A DNA stretch of 64,000 nucleotides from Falciphora oryzae (lineage: Eukaryota; Ascomycota; Sordariomycetes; Magnaporthales; Magnaporthaceae), in the NCBI GenBank assembly GCA_000733355.1, contig JNVV01000021.1, positions 185,696 through 249,695 of the forward strand. Reading direction: 5' to 3'. Below the pieces are notes generated by a model, which was given only the letters and a program-made list of their open reading frames with translations, had not been told where the DNA came from and ran no database searches. The translations under genes and the position numbers were made by a program. Shown here in pieces: positions 34,346 through 45,115 of the stretch (position 1 is the first letter of the stretch; every line of letters starts with the position of its first letter).

Positions 34346-36392
34346 ATGTCTTCCTCCGTTTTCTTCAAGTTCAAGTCCCAGAAAGAGCCTACCCGTGTAG
34401 AATTCGACGGCACCGGCATCTCGGTCTTTGAACTGAAGCGTGACATTATCCTCAAGAGTGGATTGGGCGACGGAACAGATTTCGACCTCGCGATCTACAC
34501 CGAAGACGGCACCGAAGAGTACGACGATGACACCACCATTATCCCCCGATCCACGACTGTGGTCGCCCGGCGACTGCCCTCCATCAAGCAGGGCGCCGGG
34601 CGCGCCGCCCGCTACGTGTCCGGGAAGATGCCCGTGAATGCGAAGAACAACTCGAGGAAAGAGCAGGTTGCCAAGGCGGCCGCGAAGACCACATCGACTG
34701 CCCTCGCCCAGATGAGCAACGCGCTCACCGAGGAGGAGAGGCTAGCTGCCATGTTCCAAGCGCAGTCGGAGCAGTGGACTGCCCAGCAAGAAGAGCTGTC
34801 TCAGTAAGTCGGCAACAGGAACACCCTTTTCTCCTCGCCCACCCGCACTCATCCAACAACCACTGACACATCCTCACCTCAGTCAAACCCCCGTCTTCCA
34901 CAACAAGGCCGGGCCGGGCAAGAGGCCAGCGAATGTCCCGGACCACGACCCACCGAACGGATACATCTGCTACCGCTGCGGCGAGAAAGGCCACTGGATC
35001 CAGCTGTGTCCGACCAACGACAACCCCGACTTTGACAACAGGCCGCGTGTGAAGAGGACGACCGGCATCCCCAAGTCGATGCTGAAGACGGTGGACAAGG
35101 CCACAATACTGGGCCAGAATGGCTTGGACGACGACGCCAAGGTCCCCTCGGGCGTCATGGTGAACGCCGATGGAGAGTTTGTCATTGCGCTGCAGGACAA
35201 GGCGGTGTGGCAAAAGTTCCAGGCGCGGACCAAGTCGTCGGCCGCCGCCCAGAAGGTCGCCGTGCAGGGCGATAAGGAGCTGCAAGACAGGGGCCTGGAG
35301 TGTCCCATGGACAAGAGACTATTTAATGAGCCAATGAAGACTCCATGCTGTGAGAAGACATATTGCAACGATTGCATAACAAACGCCCTCATAGAGAGCG
35401 ACTTTGTCTGCCCCGGCTGTCAATCCGAGGGCGTTCTAATCGACAACCTCAAGCCCGCCGACGACACGTCGGCCAAGATCAAGGAGTACCTCGACGAGAA
35501 GGAGGGCAAAGACAAGGATCAGTCGAAGAGCCCAACAGCCGCTGCCGGCAGCTCACCCTCGGCAAACAACAACCAGGCCGCTGACTCAAACGCGAGTGCC
35601 GAGGATCCTAGCAAGCAGTCAACATCAGGGTCAAAGTCGCCCAAGTCGCCCGGCAAGGATGCGCCAAAGGCGGTCGACGGCACCGTCGCCACTACCAACG
35701 GTGACGGCGCAAACCCAAAGAAGCGCCCTGCGGAGGAGCTCGCCGAGAATCCCAGAGTGCCGCGAGCTCCTAAGGCGATGCAGCAGCAGCAGGAGGCGCA
35801 ACAGCAACAGCAGATGATGCAGCAGATGATGGGCGGCATGAACCCGATGGGCATGGGGATGATGCCCTTTGCGCCGATGCCCATGATGAACGGAATGCAC
35901 GCTGGCATGATGGGGATGCCCAACATGAACATGGGCAACATGGGCAATATGGGCATGATGAACCCAATGATGAACCCGATGATGGGCATGGGCGGCTTCA
36001 ACAACGGCCCCGGCGGCAACATGAACGGCGGCGGGAACATGAACGGGGGAGGCAACATGGGCGGCGGAGGCAACATGAACGGTGGCTACCCCATGGGTGG
36101 CGGCTACAACAACGGCGGAGGTGGCAACATGAACGGTGGCTACCCCATGGGCGGCAACCACGGCAACAACGGACCCGGCTGGGGCATGCACCAGGGTCAC
36201 ATGAATGGCAACATGAACGGCCATATGAACGGTCACATGAATGGGGGCTACAACAACCACACGGCTCCGTTCAAGCAGTTTTCCAACCAACCGGCCACCG
36301 AGGACGACGCCTACTTCCGCAAGCCCGTCAATCCCCATCGCCACCAGAACCGGCAGAGGAGAGTCCGGCCGAGCGACTATCGCGAGCTATAA
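34346..36392 (+). CDS. MPE1: Mpe1/RBBP6-type pre-mRNA cleavage and polyadenylation factor subunit
   Basis: Exon 1 is 34346-34803 and exon 2 is 34883-36392; the intron has donor GTAAGT and acceptor CCTCAG and joins EELS to HQTPVFHNK. The product is 655 residues. Domain order: DWNN ubiquitin-like domain (residues 3-75, VFFKFKSQKEP ... VVARRLP); CCHC zinc knuckle (CYRCGEKGHWIQLC, about 195-208); RING/U-box-like finger (LECPMDKRLF ... PCCEKTYCNDCI ... CPGC, about 300-345); disordered Ser/Lys region; and a long Met/Gly/Asn/Gln-rich tail. This DWNN-knuckle-RING order defines Mpe1 in yeast and RBBP6 in animals. Mpe1 is a nuclear subunit of CPF that helps recognise the poly(A) site and activates cleavage. 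The tail (about 470-620, many NMNGG and MGMM units) is much longer than in yeast. Confidence 0.93.
35770..36260 (+). repeat. Met/Gly/Asn-rich coding microsatellite in the MPE1 tail
   Basis: A CAG/CAA run encodes poly-Gln (about 35778-35825). It is followed by many AACATGAACGGC, ATGGGC and GGCGGC-type units encoding NMNGG, MGMM and NMGNMG. Repeated stretches such as GGTGGCTACCCCATGGG recur (about 36082 and 36134). Confidence 0.75.
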
Positions 36393-37493
36393 CCGCGTCA
36401 TGGATCCTCGCCGACTTGTTCGGCACACACCATACTTCTTGCCTTCTTTTTTCCTCTTAGACCCTTCATCTTGACACATTATCTCGCCTTTTCCCCCCGG
36501 AAGCATTTCACGCGGCGTCCATACCCTCAGGTCTCCCCCGCTGTACTTACGCATTTCAGGGTTGCACCGGGGCGTTCTCTTTCTTTCTCGTTCTGTTGTG
36601 ACTGAAGTTACTGCGCGTGGAGATTCCGTCTCCTTTTCGGCGGCACATGCTTTCTATGCCACACATTTTCTCGGACACACTACTACGATGTTCTCTTGGA
36701 TACTTGGAGCGGCTGCATGTTTTTTTTTTCTTCTTAGCTTCTACTTCCTCTATTTTTCTTCTTTCTTCTCTGTTGTCGCTTACATCTTCGGCATGACATG
36801 GAGACATGGTGACGAAACACGGCGTTGGAGGTAGTTTGCATTGTTCACGATCGGCCTTTTGCTTATTTGCCTGGCTGGGATGGGGGAGTGGTAAGGGCGG
36901 TGGTTATTAGGAGGATGCGGTCGCAACTGCATGCGGGCGAGGCGCGGCTGCTTGGACTTGTATCATACCATGAGGTGGACATTGGGGGTCTTTCTGATTT
37001 GAAAGAAGGGAAACCGGCGGGCCAGAGGATGGCACGATTTTTGTCATTCGCGTCTAAAAATACAAAGCAAACAAAAAGAAGCATTTCATCAAACCCGCCT
37101 AGTACTAATTTTATGTAACTCATTGCTCTCCTGGACTTTGTACCTGCCTAGTAATGAATTTTGGCAGACCTTGCACGGTGATGTGACCCCTTTTGGTTTA
37201 TGTGTACTAAGGTTGATTCCCTTTTACCCCGTGTGGACCACTGATAGTCCAAGGCAGTTCCGACGGTTGCCAGAGAATGGAAGAAACTTTAGACTCGTGG
37301 TAAAAGATGTAGAACCACCCAAGCACGACAATGACGAGACCGACCGACATTCAGACACGCTAGGGCATAGAGAAGAAGACCGCCGCTTCCCTTTATTGAC
37401 GCCAAGCAAAAAACTCCGATCATGATATCAAAACCCCAAATCTATTCTCTCAAAGAAAACACGAAAAAATGAAGCCTCTCTTGAAACCCCCAC
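36393..37493. other. Convergent intergenic region (MPE1 and GET3 3' flanks)
   Basis: Contains T-rich tracts (about 36721-36770). No gene supported. Probable 3' UTRs of both neighbours lie here. Confidence 0.45.
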
Positions 37494-38615
37494 CTACTCG
37501 TCCGCCAGGTCGGGCGGGACGTAGGGGTTGACGAGCATCTCGCTGAAGTGCTCGAGCTTCTCCTTGCCACGGACCTCCTCGACGAGCAGGGGCATCTTCA
37601 CGACGTTGAACTCGTCGTACAGCTCCTCGATCTGGTCGAGGTACTTCTTCTGCATCCTCCTGCGGGCGCCGCACTGCTCGCAGGCCGAGCCCTTCCTGGG
37701 GAACAGCAGCTGGTTGACGACGATGGAGTGGGTGTCGATGCTGTAGCTGGCCAGCTCCTGGATCATGCGCTCCGTCTCGTAGAGCGACAGGAACTCGGGG
37801 ATGCAGACGCACACAAAGGTGGTCAGGTTCTCGTCCTTGAACTGCGCGTTGACCTCGGCGATGGTCTCGCGCAGCTGCTCTAGCTTCTCCATCATCTCGG
37901 GCAGCGACTGGCCGTTGGGCAGCTGGCCCTGCCCGCCCAGGAAGCCGTTGAGCAGGGGGCCGTACTGGCTCGACAGCTGCGAGACCTTGGCCAGGGCCTT
38001 CTCGAGGACCGAGGGGAACTGCAGGAAGCGCAGGGTGTGGCCCGTGGGGGCCGTGTCGAAGATGATGGTCTCGTAGGAGAGGGACTTGACCTGCTTGAGG
38101 ACCTCGGCGAAGGACATGGCCTCGTCGATGCCGGGGATCTGTCGTGGTTGGGGGAGGCTCGGGTTAGTTTCTGCATTCACAGAGAGGAGGTGAGAGCGGA
38201 AGGGGATGCGGAAAAATCTCACAGCAAACGCCAAATCCTGCATCATCCCGCCCATGCCCGCCATGCCCTGGTCGGCGCCGGCGCCGCCGGCCTCGTCGCC
38301 CTGGCCGGCGAGCAGGTCCTGCATGCTGCCGTTGGGGTCGATCTCCATGGCGCTCAGGTTGTCGAAGCCGTCGATCAGGCGGGCCTCCTTGCCGAACTTT
38401 TGCGAGAAGGCGTCCGACAGGTTGTGGGCCGGGTCCGTCGAGATGAGCAGGACGGAGCGCCGGACCCTGGCCAGCTGGATGGCCAGCGAGCACGACGTCG
38501 TCGTCTTGCCCACGCCGCCCTTGCCGCCCACGAAGATCCAGCGGAGGGACCGCTGGTCCAGGATCGACTGGAGCGTCGGCTCCAGGGCGTCGGCATCGAT
38601 CAGGGCGGCCGACAT
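37494..38615 (-). CDS. GET3: Get3/ArsA-type ATPase, tail-anchored protein targeting factor
   Basis: Exon 1 is 38223-38615 and exon 2 is 37494-38138, giving 345 residues, normal for Get3. Motifs: deviant Walker A GKGGVGKT at residues 31-38, switch I-like [13 protein letters not shown]-loop [11 protein letters not shown], and near the C-terminus the zinc-coordinating [11 protein letters not shown] pair that joins the dimer. Get3 takes tail-anchored membrane proteins from the Get4/5-Sgt2 complex and delivers them to Get1/2 at the ER. The start at 38615 gives the typical short leader ([13 protein letters not shown]) and is preferred over in-frame upstream sequence, which has no conserved content. 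The intron (38139-38222) is 84 bases long and has no in-frame stop, so unspliced message would still encode an extended protein. Confidence 0.95.
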   Translation of the reverse strand: MSAALIDADALEPTLQSILDQRSLRWIFVGGKGGVGKTTTSCSLAIQLARVRRSVLLISTDPAHNLSDAFSQKFGKEARLIDGFDNLSAMEIDPNGSMQDLLAGQGDEAGGAGADQGMAGMGGMMQDLAFAVRFFRIPFRSHLLSVNAETNPSLPQPRQIPGIDEAMSFAEVLKQVKSLSYETIIFDTAPTGHTLRFLQFPSVLEKALAKVSQLSSQYGPLLNGFLGGQGQLPNGQSLPEMMEKLEQLRETIAEVNAQFKDENLTTFVCVCIPEFLSLYETERMIQELASYSIDTHSIVVNQLLFPRKGSACEQCGARRRMQKKYLDQIEELYDEFNVVKMPLLVEEVRGKEKLEHFSEMLVNPYVPPDLADE

Positions 38616-40305
38616 TTTGCTGACCCGGATAGGGGGGGTAGGCTGTGCTATGGAGGAGGTCGAGTCGTTGGGTCGCGGGGAGGGGAGGGCGCTTGTTCCC
38701 ACTCTGCTGCGTGTCCAAATCGATAGTTGCAACGCTTCCAATAGACGCAGATGTACACAGTAAGCAGGTCGGTATGCCGAAGAGCAGGCCCAAAGGTTCA
38801 GTCGCGTACGGCGCCAGGCAGGGCGTAAACGAAGGGGATTTTTTCGCAGATCGCAACTGGTAGAAGCGCTTGGAAGCGGCCTGGGGTCGCCAGGGGCGGT
38901 GGACGTCACCGATGGCGGGGTACCGAGTCGCGTCTGTGGGTCCGCCACGAGAGTGAATGAATGGGTGCCGCTTGCAGAGTCGAGGACCAACCCGCCGTTT
39001 GTCGCTGAAGCAAGAACACTCCAAGCTTGATTCTCACCACTTCCTCTTGCGTTGTAGATGCAGCGTTGTTGACAGCTGGACGCTGCGCCTCCCGTTGATT
39101 GCAACATCAAGCCGGGTTTTGCGACGAGGCTGAAGATGCCGGCAATCAATAAAATGACACTCGGGTTCCATCACATCCAATCTGGCCCCCAACCGCTTGT
39201 TATCCGGACGATCCACACCCCATCATTGCGCTTCGTAAGGGTTTGCTATTATTAGAAAAAAGACACACAAGGCCCAGACTTGCGGGCGGCTTTTTCAATG
39301 TTCTTCTGTGCTTCCCCCAGAAATCTTCAGCCTCAGCAGCCGAGCGGCGTGCAAAAATGTGGGGGCCCGCCCTTCTTCCCGTGGCACTCATCATCCATTT
39401 CGCGCGTCACCCTCGGGTGGCTTCGCCTGCGTCTTGGTCTAGCAAAGAAGTCCAGAATGGCCATGTGGTGCAACCCGCGCGCGTCCTGATTGGGGTTGGG
39501 CGAGTCCCAAGCCCAGGAAGCGCGCTTGTCAGCTGCAGAACGTGGTTGTCCCACACGCGCGCACAGCCGCCTTTTGTTGCTGATGGCCGAACGACAATCA
39601 ATGCATTGGGTGAAACGCAATGTCGATCATTCTGGGCAGGTTAGCTTGGTAGCAGGCAGGCCTGTCCTCTCGTCGGGGGAGCAAACTAATGTGCGTGTCT
39701 GCAGATGGGAAAGCTTCATGGCCCCATGCTCACCTTGGTTAGTGACACATACCTGGCCTAGCGATGCATGGCTGTGCTGCGGCTGCGGCCGGCCGAGAGC
39801 CCCATCCCCGTCCGGCCTTGTGCAGACACGCCGGGTCCGAGAATGCGAGCCATCAATATGGATGTCATGGGTCATGCAATGTTTGCCTCGTCGAGTATAA
39901 TAACGGGAGGCGTCGCCCCCATATCCGTTGCAAGAATGACAGAGCAAGGCATGGATTTCAGACGATCCTGTCTGGGCGATCCGACCACTGATAGCTCCCC
40001 GATTTCATCGCCTCATTCTCTCCGTCTTCACTGGTCGCGCACCAACTTGGCCGCCGCCCGAGACGACTGATCCGACAGCATCCCCGCCAAAGTCACTTGC
40101 AGTTCAAATCATCTACCCCGCTTGCCCGCGAGATCTTTTACATCAATTTGATACCATCACGAATATCTTTTGGCTCCTGACCGAGCCACAACGACAGCTG
40201 GAGCTCAGCCAAACCGGAACGTTCCGCAAAAGCGTCCCCAGTTCCCCGCCGAACCAACACACCCCGCCTCATCCATCTCATTGCAACCACCCACGGCAAC
40301 CAAAA
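38616..40305. promoter_or_regulatory. Divergent intergenic region between GET3 and HIU hydrolase genes
   Basis: About 1.7 kb with the promoters of both neighbours. The frame upstream of the GET3 start is open for a further 178 codons without a recognisable domain. The G/C-rich segment at about 39460-39570 has only short frames. Confidence 0.4.
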
Positions 40306-40848
40306 ATGGCCCCCACCACCACCACCACCACCACCACCCCGGCCAAGGACCGCATAACCTGCCACATCCTGGACACCACGGCCGGCAAGCCCGCCCGCGG
40401 CGTGCGCGTGCGCCTCGAGCTCACTCCTCCGTCGGCCGCCACCTTCGCGCCCATAGACTCGACCGCGGCGGGCGCCTCGTCCCCGTCGCCCGCCGTCGCG
40501 CACCACGGCCAGCACGGCGGCGCAGGGTCGACGGCGCGCACGTTCGAGTCGCAGACGGACGACGACGGCCGCGTCAAGGCCTGGCTGCCCTTCAGCGCCT
40601 CCAACGACTCGGGCGAGGTGCCCATCTACACGCTCGACGACGTCCTGGGCGAGGTCGAGGCCACGGGGGCGGCCGGTGCTGGTAGCAGCAGCCGCTGGAC
40701 GCTGCGCTTCGACACCGCGGGTTATTTTGGGGACGCGGGGACTTTCTTCCCCGAGGTCGCGGTGGTGTTCGAGGTCCAGCGCGGCCAGCACTATCACGTG
40801 CCGCTGCTGCTGAGCCCGTATGGCTACACTACCTACCGGGGCAGCTGA
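40306..40848 (+). CDS. 5-hydroxyisourate hydrolase (transthyretin-like)
   Basis: An intact 180-codon frame. It begins with a poly-Thr run (ACC repeats), then the family signature ITCHILDTTAGKPARGV (catalytic His), an Arg in GRVKAWL, and the C-terminal pair HYHVPLLLSPYGYTTYRGS. The YRGS ending defines HIU hydrolases and separates them from true transthyretin. The enzyme hydrolyses 5-hydroxyisourate to OHCU in urate breakdown, usually in or near peroxisomes. No classical PTS1 is seen, because the C-terminus ends RGS. Two Ser/Gly/Ala-rich inserts (about residues 48-75 and 120-130) make it longer than the usual about 120-140 residues. There is no intron. Confidence 0.92.
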   Translation: MAPTTTTTTTTPAKDRITCHILDTTAGKPARGVRVRLELTPPSAATFAPIDSTAAGASSPSPAVAHHGQHGGAGSTARTFESQTDDDGRVKAWLPFSASNDSGEVPIYTLDDVLGEVEATGAAGAGSSSRWTLRFDTAGYFGDAGTFFPEVAVVFEVQRGQHYHVPLLLSPYGYTTYRGS

Positions 40849-42019
40849 TTTTGTTGCGGATTGTTGAGGGGAAGCTGGTTCTCGACAGGAGGAGAATATG
40901 GTTAGGCTGGTAGAAAGGACAGGGGTAGATCGAGCAGGACGCCTCCCACGGAAATTATCACATTTTCTTGTCTCTCGTTGCGGGTTCTATCCAACTGATC
41001 AAGTGAAAGGAGCTATTATCTACTATCTGACCCCGGTGATTCTCATGACCAAAAGAAACTGCTCCCCGGTCGACAAGCAGTGAATGTGCTCAATGCGAGC
41101 CTGCTACGGCTCCAGCCCCTTGCCGACCATCGCCTGCTTGCTATGTCGCCGACGACCCTGGTTTCGAGGCTATCAACACCGAGAGATGCCATGGCTCGTT
41201 TGTGTCAAGAATTGGCGCCTCCAGTGTACCTCCACCACAAAAGCGATTTCGTTGGTAAACGGCAACGCTTTTCCCACCGTCACACTGAAAAAGGGGGAAG
41301 GAGACAGGAAAAACACAATAATACAGACTGGGGGTAATAGGTTCCGTCGTGAACAAGCATGGATAGCATTTGCGTAAGGGAGAGGGGTGCCGAGGATACG
41401 TGGTTAGAACCTGGCAGCGGGTATGTGTCCGGGCCGTTAATGTCCTCGATATTTGTCTACGGGAGAGGTGCTCGAGTTTCTGTGTGGGCTGCAGGCGCAA
41501 CCTGGCACGCCTTGGTGATAATAATGGCTGCGACGCAGTGTTATATCTCGTGCTCGGGGAACAATACCGGAAGGACTGTGGGGTAGAAGTGATATTAGTA
41601 GAAGGAGGCGTGCACATGGGAGACCAAGGACCGCGGCTCGATGGGGGTCAGGTCCGAGATGCTATATCTAGCAGCATGGAGTTAGCCATGCCGGTCAGGG
41701 AGTTGGATATCAGTAGAGGCTCGACGAGTGGGCTGGGGGTGTAGTATGCCATGAAGAGAGGAAAGAGTAGATATGAAAGAGTTTCATGAAAATGGGGATG
41801 GGAAGAATTCCGGGATTCGTGGTCAACTGGACGGCCTAGGACAGCAGCACCACGCCCAGGCGCCTCGGGGAGGGAGGGGGCTGGAGGGCGGGGGCCTCCG
41901 GGACATAGCAAACGGTCCCTCGGTGAGCACCCGGGTGACGGTGGTCTTCCCGTCTGCTGCCCCTCCTCCCTCCTCCTATGCCTTTATCATCCAAGCTCCT
42001 GCCCTTGCTTTCAACAACC
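40849..42019. other. Intergenic, no gene supported
   Basis: Several frames of 80-160 codons occur on both strands but overlap each other and lack domain content. It precedes a SINE-like repeat. Confidence 0.4.
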
Positions 42020-42235
42020 GGGGCACCACGGATGGTGCAGTTGGATGCGATTGCACCACACACCATCCATATTAGCTATAACAAAAAAGCTAAAGGTCCC
42101 CGGTTCGAACCCGGGTGGAAACCCCTGTGCGGTCACCACAAAAGAACACAGTAAACCCTTACGAGGGTTTCGTAACCGAGCGGTGCTCGGTGAGCTTTTG
42201 CTTTTTGTTCTTTGCAGCTTTACCTTTCGTCAAGG
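42020..42235 (+). mobile_element. SINE-like tRNA-derived repeat, copy A
   Basis: A pol III A-box-like string TGGTGCAGTTGG at about 42034 is followed about 60 bases on by a perfect B-box, GGTTCGAACC (about 42098), inside a T-arm-like hairpin. I cannot pair an acceptor stem, so this is not a sound tRNA. Downstream are a hairpin (AAACCCTTACGAGGGTTT), then CGTAAC, then GTGAGCTTTTGC followed by a T-run. The same ordered tail is found at about 61670-61780. The two copies share the B-box, hairpin, CGTAACgAG and GAGCTTTTGC plus T-tract, as expected for a SINE family with a tRNA-type head. Confidence 0.6.
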
Positions 42236-42239
42236 CATG

Positions 42240-42808
42240 CCTTTCTTTTCCACCAGTGGAAGAATGCCCGCATGGAGGGCGACCAGAGCGTGACAGCCCC
42301 AAAGCCCGAAACACAATACCAGGCCGCACAAGTTTTTCAGGTCGGCAAAGCCACCCCGGCAGACAGCACTGTCGTTTGTGTTACGTCTTATGCGAGCGTG
42401 GGGAGGCCCCGTGCGGCTTCGAGTCCCGGTATCAGAGCTTCGGGACCCCACCCGCAAATGGAGGGATTGCACGCTATTGGATCTTGGGTCACATGAAAAT
42501 GGCACAGGCACAAAAAGTGTTATAAGCAAATAGTAGTTGCTCCGCTGTCATAAAGAATGGCTATCCAAAGTAGGAAAAAGGGTATCGCACAAGAAGAAGA
42601 AAAGACCGGAAAAGGCCTCTTTGGTATATACAATAAGAAAAAGCCGGTTTGGCTGGGGACAAAAAGAGAGTCATCTCAAAACATGAGGGGGCGTGTCCAT
42701 AGTCTATATGAAAAAAACAAAAGGTGTTGTAACAAGGGGTGGTTTGTGCCTAGCAGCTGCAGTTAAGCGCTCCGGGCATGGTTTTTGTGTGTGGGTGGTT
42801 TGGTTGAT
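42240..42808. other. Intergenic between SINE-like repeat and the lysine-rich secreted protein gene
   Basis: No gene supported. The 3' flank of the minus-strand gene lies at the right end. An open + frame (to about 42525) is read-through of the SINE tail and looks fortuitous. Confidence 0.4.
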
Positions 42809-44083
42809 TTAAGCAACCGGGAGCCTGACCGGCTTGGGGCCGGTGCTCTTGTTGGCGGGACGGCCGGCGGTGTTGTTGCCCTTGCGGCCGGAGCGGTTGG
42901 GGCGGCGGACGACGCGGGTGGAGTTGCCGTTCTTCTTGCCGCCGCCGACCAGCCTGCGCGGGCTGCGGGCGGCCAGGGTGGAGTTGCCGCCCGAGGGGGT
43001 CGAGGGGCCGGTGGTGATCGGGCTGACGGGAGCGGCAGGGGTGGCAGGTGTGACAGGGGTAGTCGGGGCAGCGGGAGTGGCAGGAGCAGCGGGAGCGGCG
43101 GGCTTCTTGTTGCCGCTGAAGAGCCTCTTGAAGGCGTCGCCGATCTTGCTGAGCATGTTCTTGGGAATCTTCTTGAGGTCGTCGACCAGGACCTGCTTGA
43201 GCTCGTTGATCATCTCCTTGATGCCGCGGGCCTCGATGACGCTGCGGGAGCCAATGACGCTCCTCGCCGCGACCGGGGCGGTGGCGCCGTCGGCGGGGGC
43301 GGGGGTGGCGGCGCCGTCGGCAGGGGCTGCGGGGGTGGCAGGAGTGGCAGGAGTGGCAGGAGTGGCAGGGGCAGCAGGGGGCGTGGTGTTGTTGTCCTTG
43401 TTGCCGCCCTTACCACCCTTCAGCTTGTTCTTGAGCTCGTTGAACTTCTTCTTGATGCTTTGAGGGATCTTCTTCAGGTCCTCGATGAGCCCGCGGGTCT
43501 CCAGCTCGCTCCTCCTGGTGAGCGGGGCGGTGCCGTTGTTGTATTTGCTGCCGTTGTTGCCGTTCTTGAGCTTGCCCTCGAGCTCCTTGATCTTGCCCTC
43601 GACGGCCTTCCTCAGCTCGACGGGGGACAGCCTCAGGAGGTTCGAGGGAAGGACCCTCTTGAGCCCGTCGGGGATCTTCTCGATCACCTCCTTGATGGCC
43701 CGGGCCTCGATCTCGGCGTCATGCCTAGCGGCCAGCTCGGAAACCTTGACCGGCTTGGGGGAGTTGGGGTTGGGGGCGCCGGGAAGCAGCTTCTTGGCGG
43801 GCTTGGTGGAGTTGGTGGGCCTCTTGCTGCCCGGCTTCTTGTTGTTGGACTTCTTGCTCTTCTTGGCCGGCTTGGTCTTCTTGGCCGGGACGGTGGAGTT
43901 GTTGGGCCTCGCCAGCTTGGGGAGAGGAGAAGAGGCAGCCCTGGGAAGGACAGCCCGAGCGACGGGGACGGCCGGGAGCGACCAGGCGTTGTCGTTGGCA
44001 ACAAGGTCCGTCTTCGGGGCGGGCAGGGCGACCGCGCCGGAGAGGATGAGGGGGAGAAGGACGAGGATGTGCTTGGCAGACAT
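42809..44083 (-). CDS. Secreted lysine-rich repeat protein with candidate Kex2 sites
   Basis: An intact 424-codon frame with a clean signal peptide (residues 1-20, ILVLLPLILSGAVAL). Three related helical blocks stand out: residues about 118-174 (AEIEARAIKEVIEKIP), 189-222 (SELETRGLIEDLKKIP) and 279-324 (SVIEARGIKEMINEL, then VDDLKKIP). All are amphipathic and lysine-rich. They are separated by Asn/Gly- and by Pro/Ala/Thr-rich linkers (TPATPATP) and by basic pairs (KR at 87-88, 142-143; RR at 190-191, 376-377, 393-394), candidate Kex2 cleavage points. The N-terminal part is a Lys/Pro/Asn tract with N-glycosylation sequons (NNST, PTNST). I do not recognise a named family. The layout resembles fungal Kex2-processed repeat proteins, and the helices resemble cationic membrane-active peptides; both points are inference. 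Confidence 0.68.
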   Translation of the reverse strand: MSAKHILVLLPLILSGAVALPAPKTDLVANDNAWSLPAVPVARAVLPRAASSPLPKLARPNNSTVPAKKTKPAKKSKKSNNKKPGSKRPTNSTKPAKKLLPGAPNPNSPKPVKVSELAARHDAEIEARAIKEVIEKIPDGLKRVLPSNLLRLSPVELRKAVEGKIKELEGKLKNGNNGSKYNNGTAPLTRRSELETRGLIEDLKKIPQSIKKKFNELKNKLKGGKGGNKDNNTTPPAAPATPATPATPATPAAPADGAATPAPADGATAPVAARSVIGSRSVIEARGIKEMINELKQVLVDDLKKIPKNMLSKIGDAFKRLFSGNKKPAAPAAPATPAAPTTPVTPATPAAPVSPITTGPSTPSGGNSTLAARSPRRLVGGGKKNGNSTRVVRRPNRSGRKGNNTAGRPANKSTGPKPVRLPVA

Positions 44084-45115
44084 CTTGAAGAAAGTGGTTG
44101 GTGAAAGATGGAAAGTTTGTGTGTAGAAATTCGTGTGATCAGCTTCAGCGAAGAAGGCAGATAAGTGAATGAATATCTGATGAAGAGGAGAGTGGGAAAA
44201 AAAGACTGTAGGAAATAGACCAAAGGAGATGGACGATAGGAAAGGATGAGAGGAGGAAAGGGAAAGAGAAGGTGAGGCCTTGAAGGTGAGGAGAAGGGGG
44301 AAAAAAAAAGTGAAGGATTGTCGAGACGATCTCGACGGTTATATACAACATTTCCAGAGCGGAGAACGCAAGCAGAGGAGGAGTTTTGCGATGTCATGGT
44401 GCACCGCCCGTTTCGAATGCGCCATCTCCATGCCAAAGGCCATGATCTCCAGGAGTTCTGTCGCGCAGCCATCGCCGGTCTCCACCGATTCAGCCCATCG
44501 CCTCTGTCAAGCTCAATGCTGCCCCTGGGACCCCTGAGGTCTCCCCCGTCTGCGTCGTCACGGGATTCCCCTTCAAGTTCCTATTTTGGGCTCTTCATCC
44601 CCATATTTTGTTTCTAGAAACACAATGTCTTCCTGTCGTTGGCCACCGTTGGCCACCGCCGGCCAGCCTTACCTTGGACACGCAAACCGCGTAGGGCGGA
44701 TCTGCGCAGGGGTCCCGGGGCTAGCGAACTGCCGACCAAGCGACGACAAGTCATGTCCCCCGACGCCTCCGTCTTTCGCCTAGCCCGGCTTGCCGTCGCG
44801 CCGGTTTGCCATTGGAGCACTGGCGGTGGGGCCAGAAAAAGGTACCCGACGATTTCATGCAACCTGGGATCTTGATCGGATCAGGGGGTGGCGGCCATCA
44901 GGCGACGCCGTCCCTGGACTCATCCCACTGGGCCGACTGCCGCCGCCGTCTCGTTTGCGCGTCTATGCATGGCATGTGTGCAGTCGCCATATATGCGCGC
45001 GTTTGTCCTATCACGTTCCGTGAGGGCATCTCCTTCCGGATTTTTAAACCGGTGCAATTGGGGTCTGAATTGTGGCGCAGGCAAAAAGCTAGCTATTCGA
45101 ATCATGGATGCGTAA
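44084..45115. other. Intergenic, no gene seen
   Basis: The first 250 bases upstream of the minus-strand start are A/G-rich on the + strand (a CT-rich leader for that gene). No other coding evidence. Confidence 0.4.

Noticed and set aside
38616..39149. N-terminal extension of GET3 by 178 codons
   Set aside because: The frame is open but has no conserved content, and the ATG at 38615 matches the normal Get3 start and length.
41141..41617. 158-codon minus-strand frame
   Set aside because: Ser/Thr/Arg-rich by base composition only; no start context or domain.
42030..42125. Intact tRNA gene
   Set aside because: A good B-box and A-box-like string are present, but no seven-base acceptor stem can be paired and the tail matches the copy at 61640; better explained as a SINE-like head.
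42785..44104. 439-codon plus-strand frame opposite the secreted repeat protein
   Set aside because: Gly/Val/Leu repeat arising from the complementary strand; the minus strand has the signal peptide and sequons.
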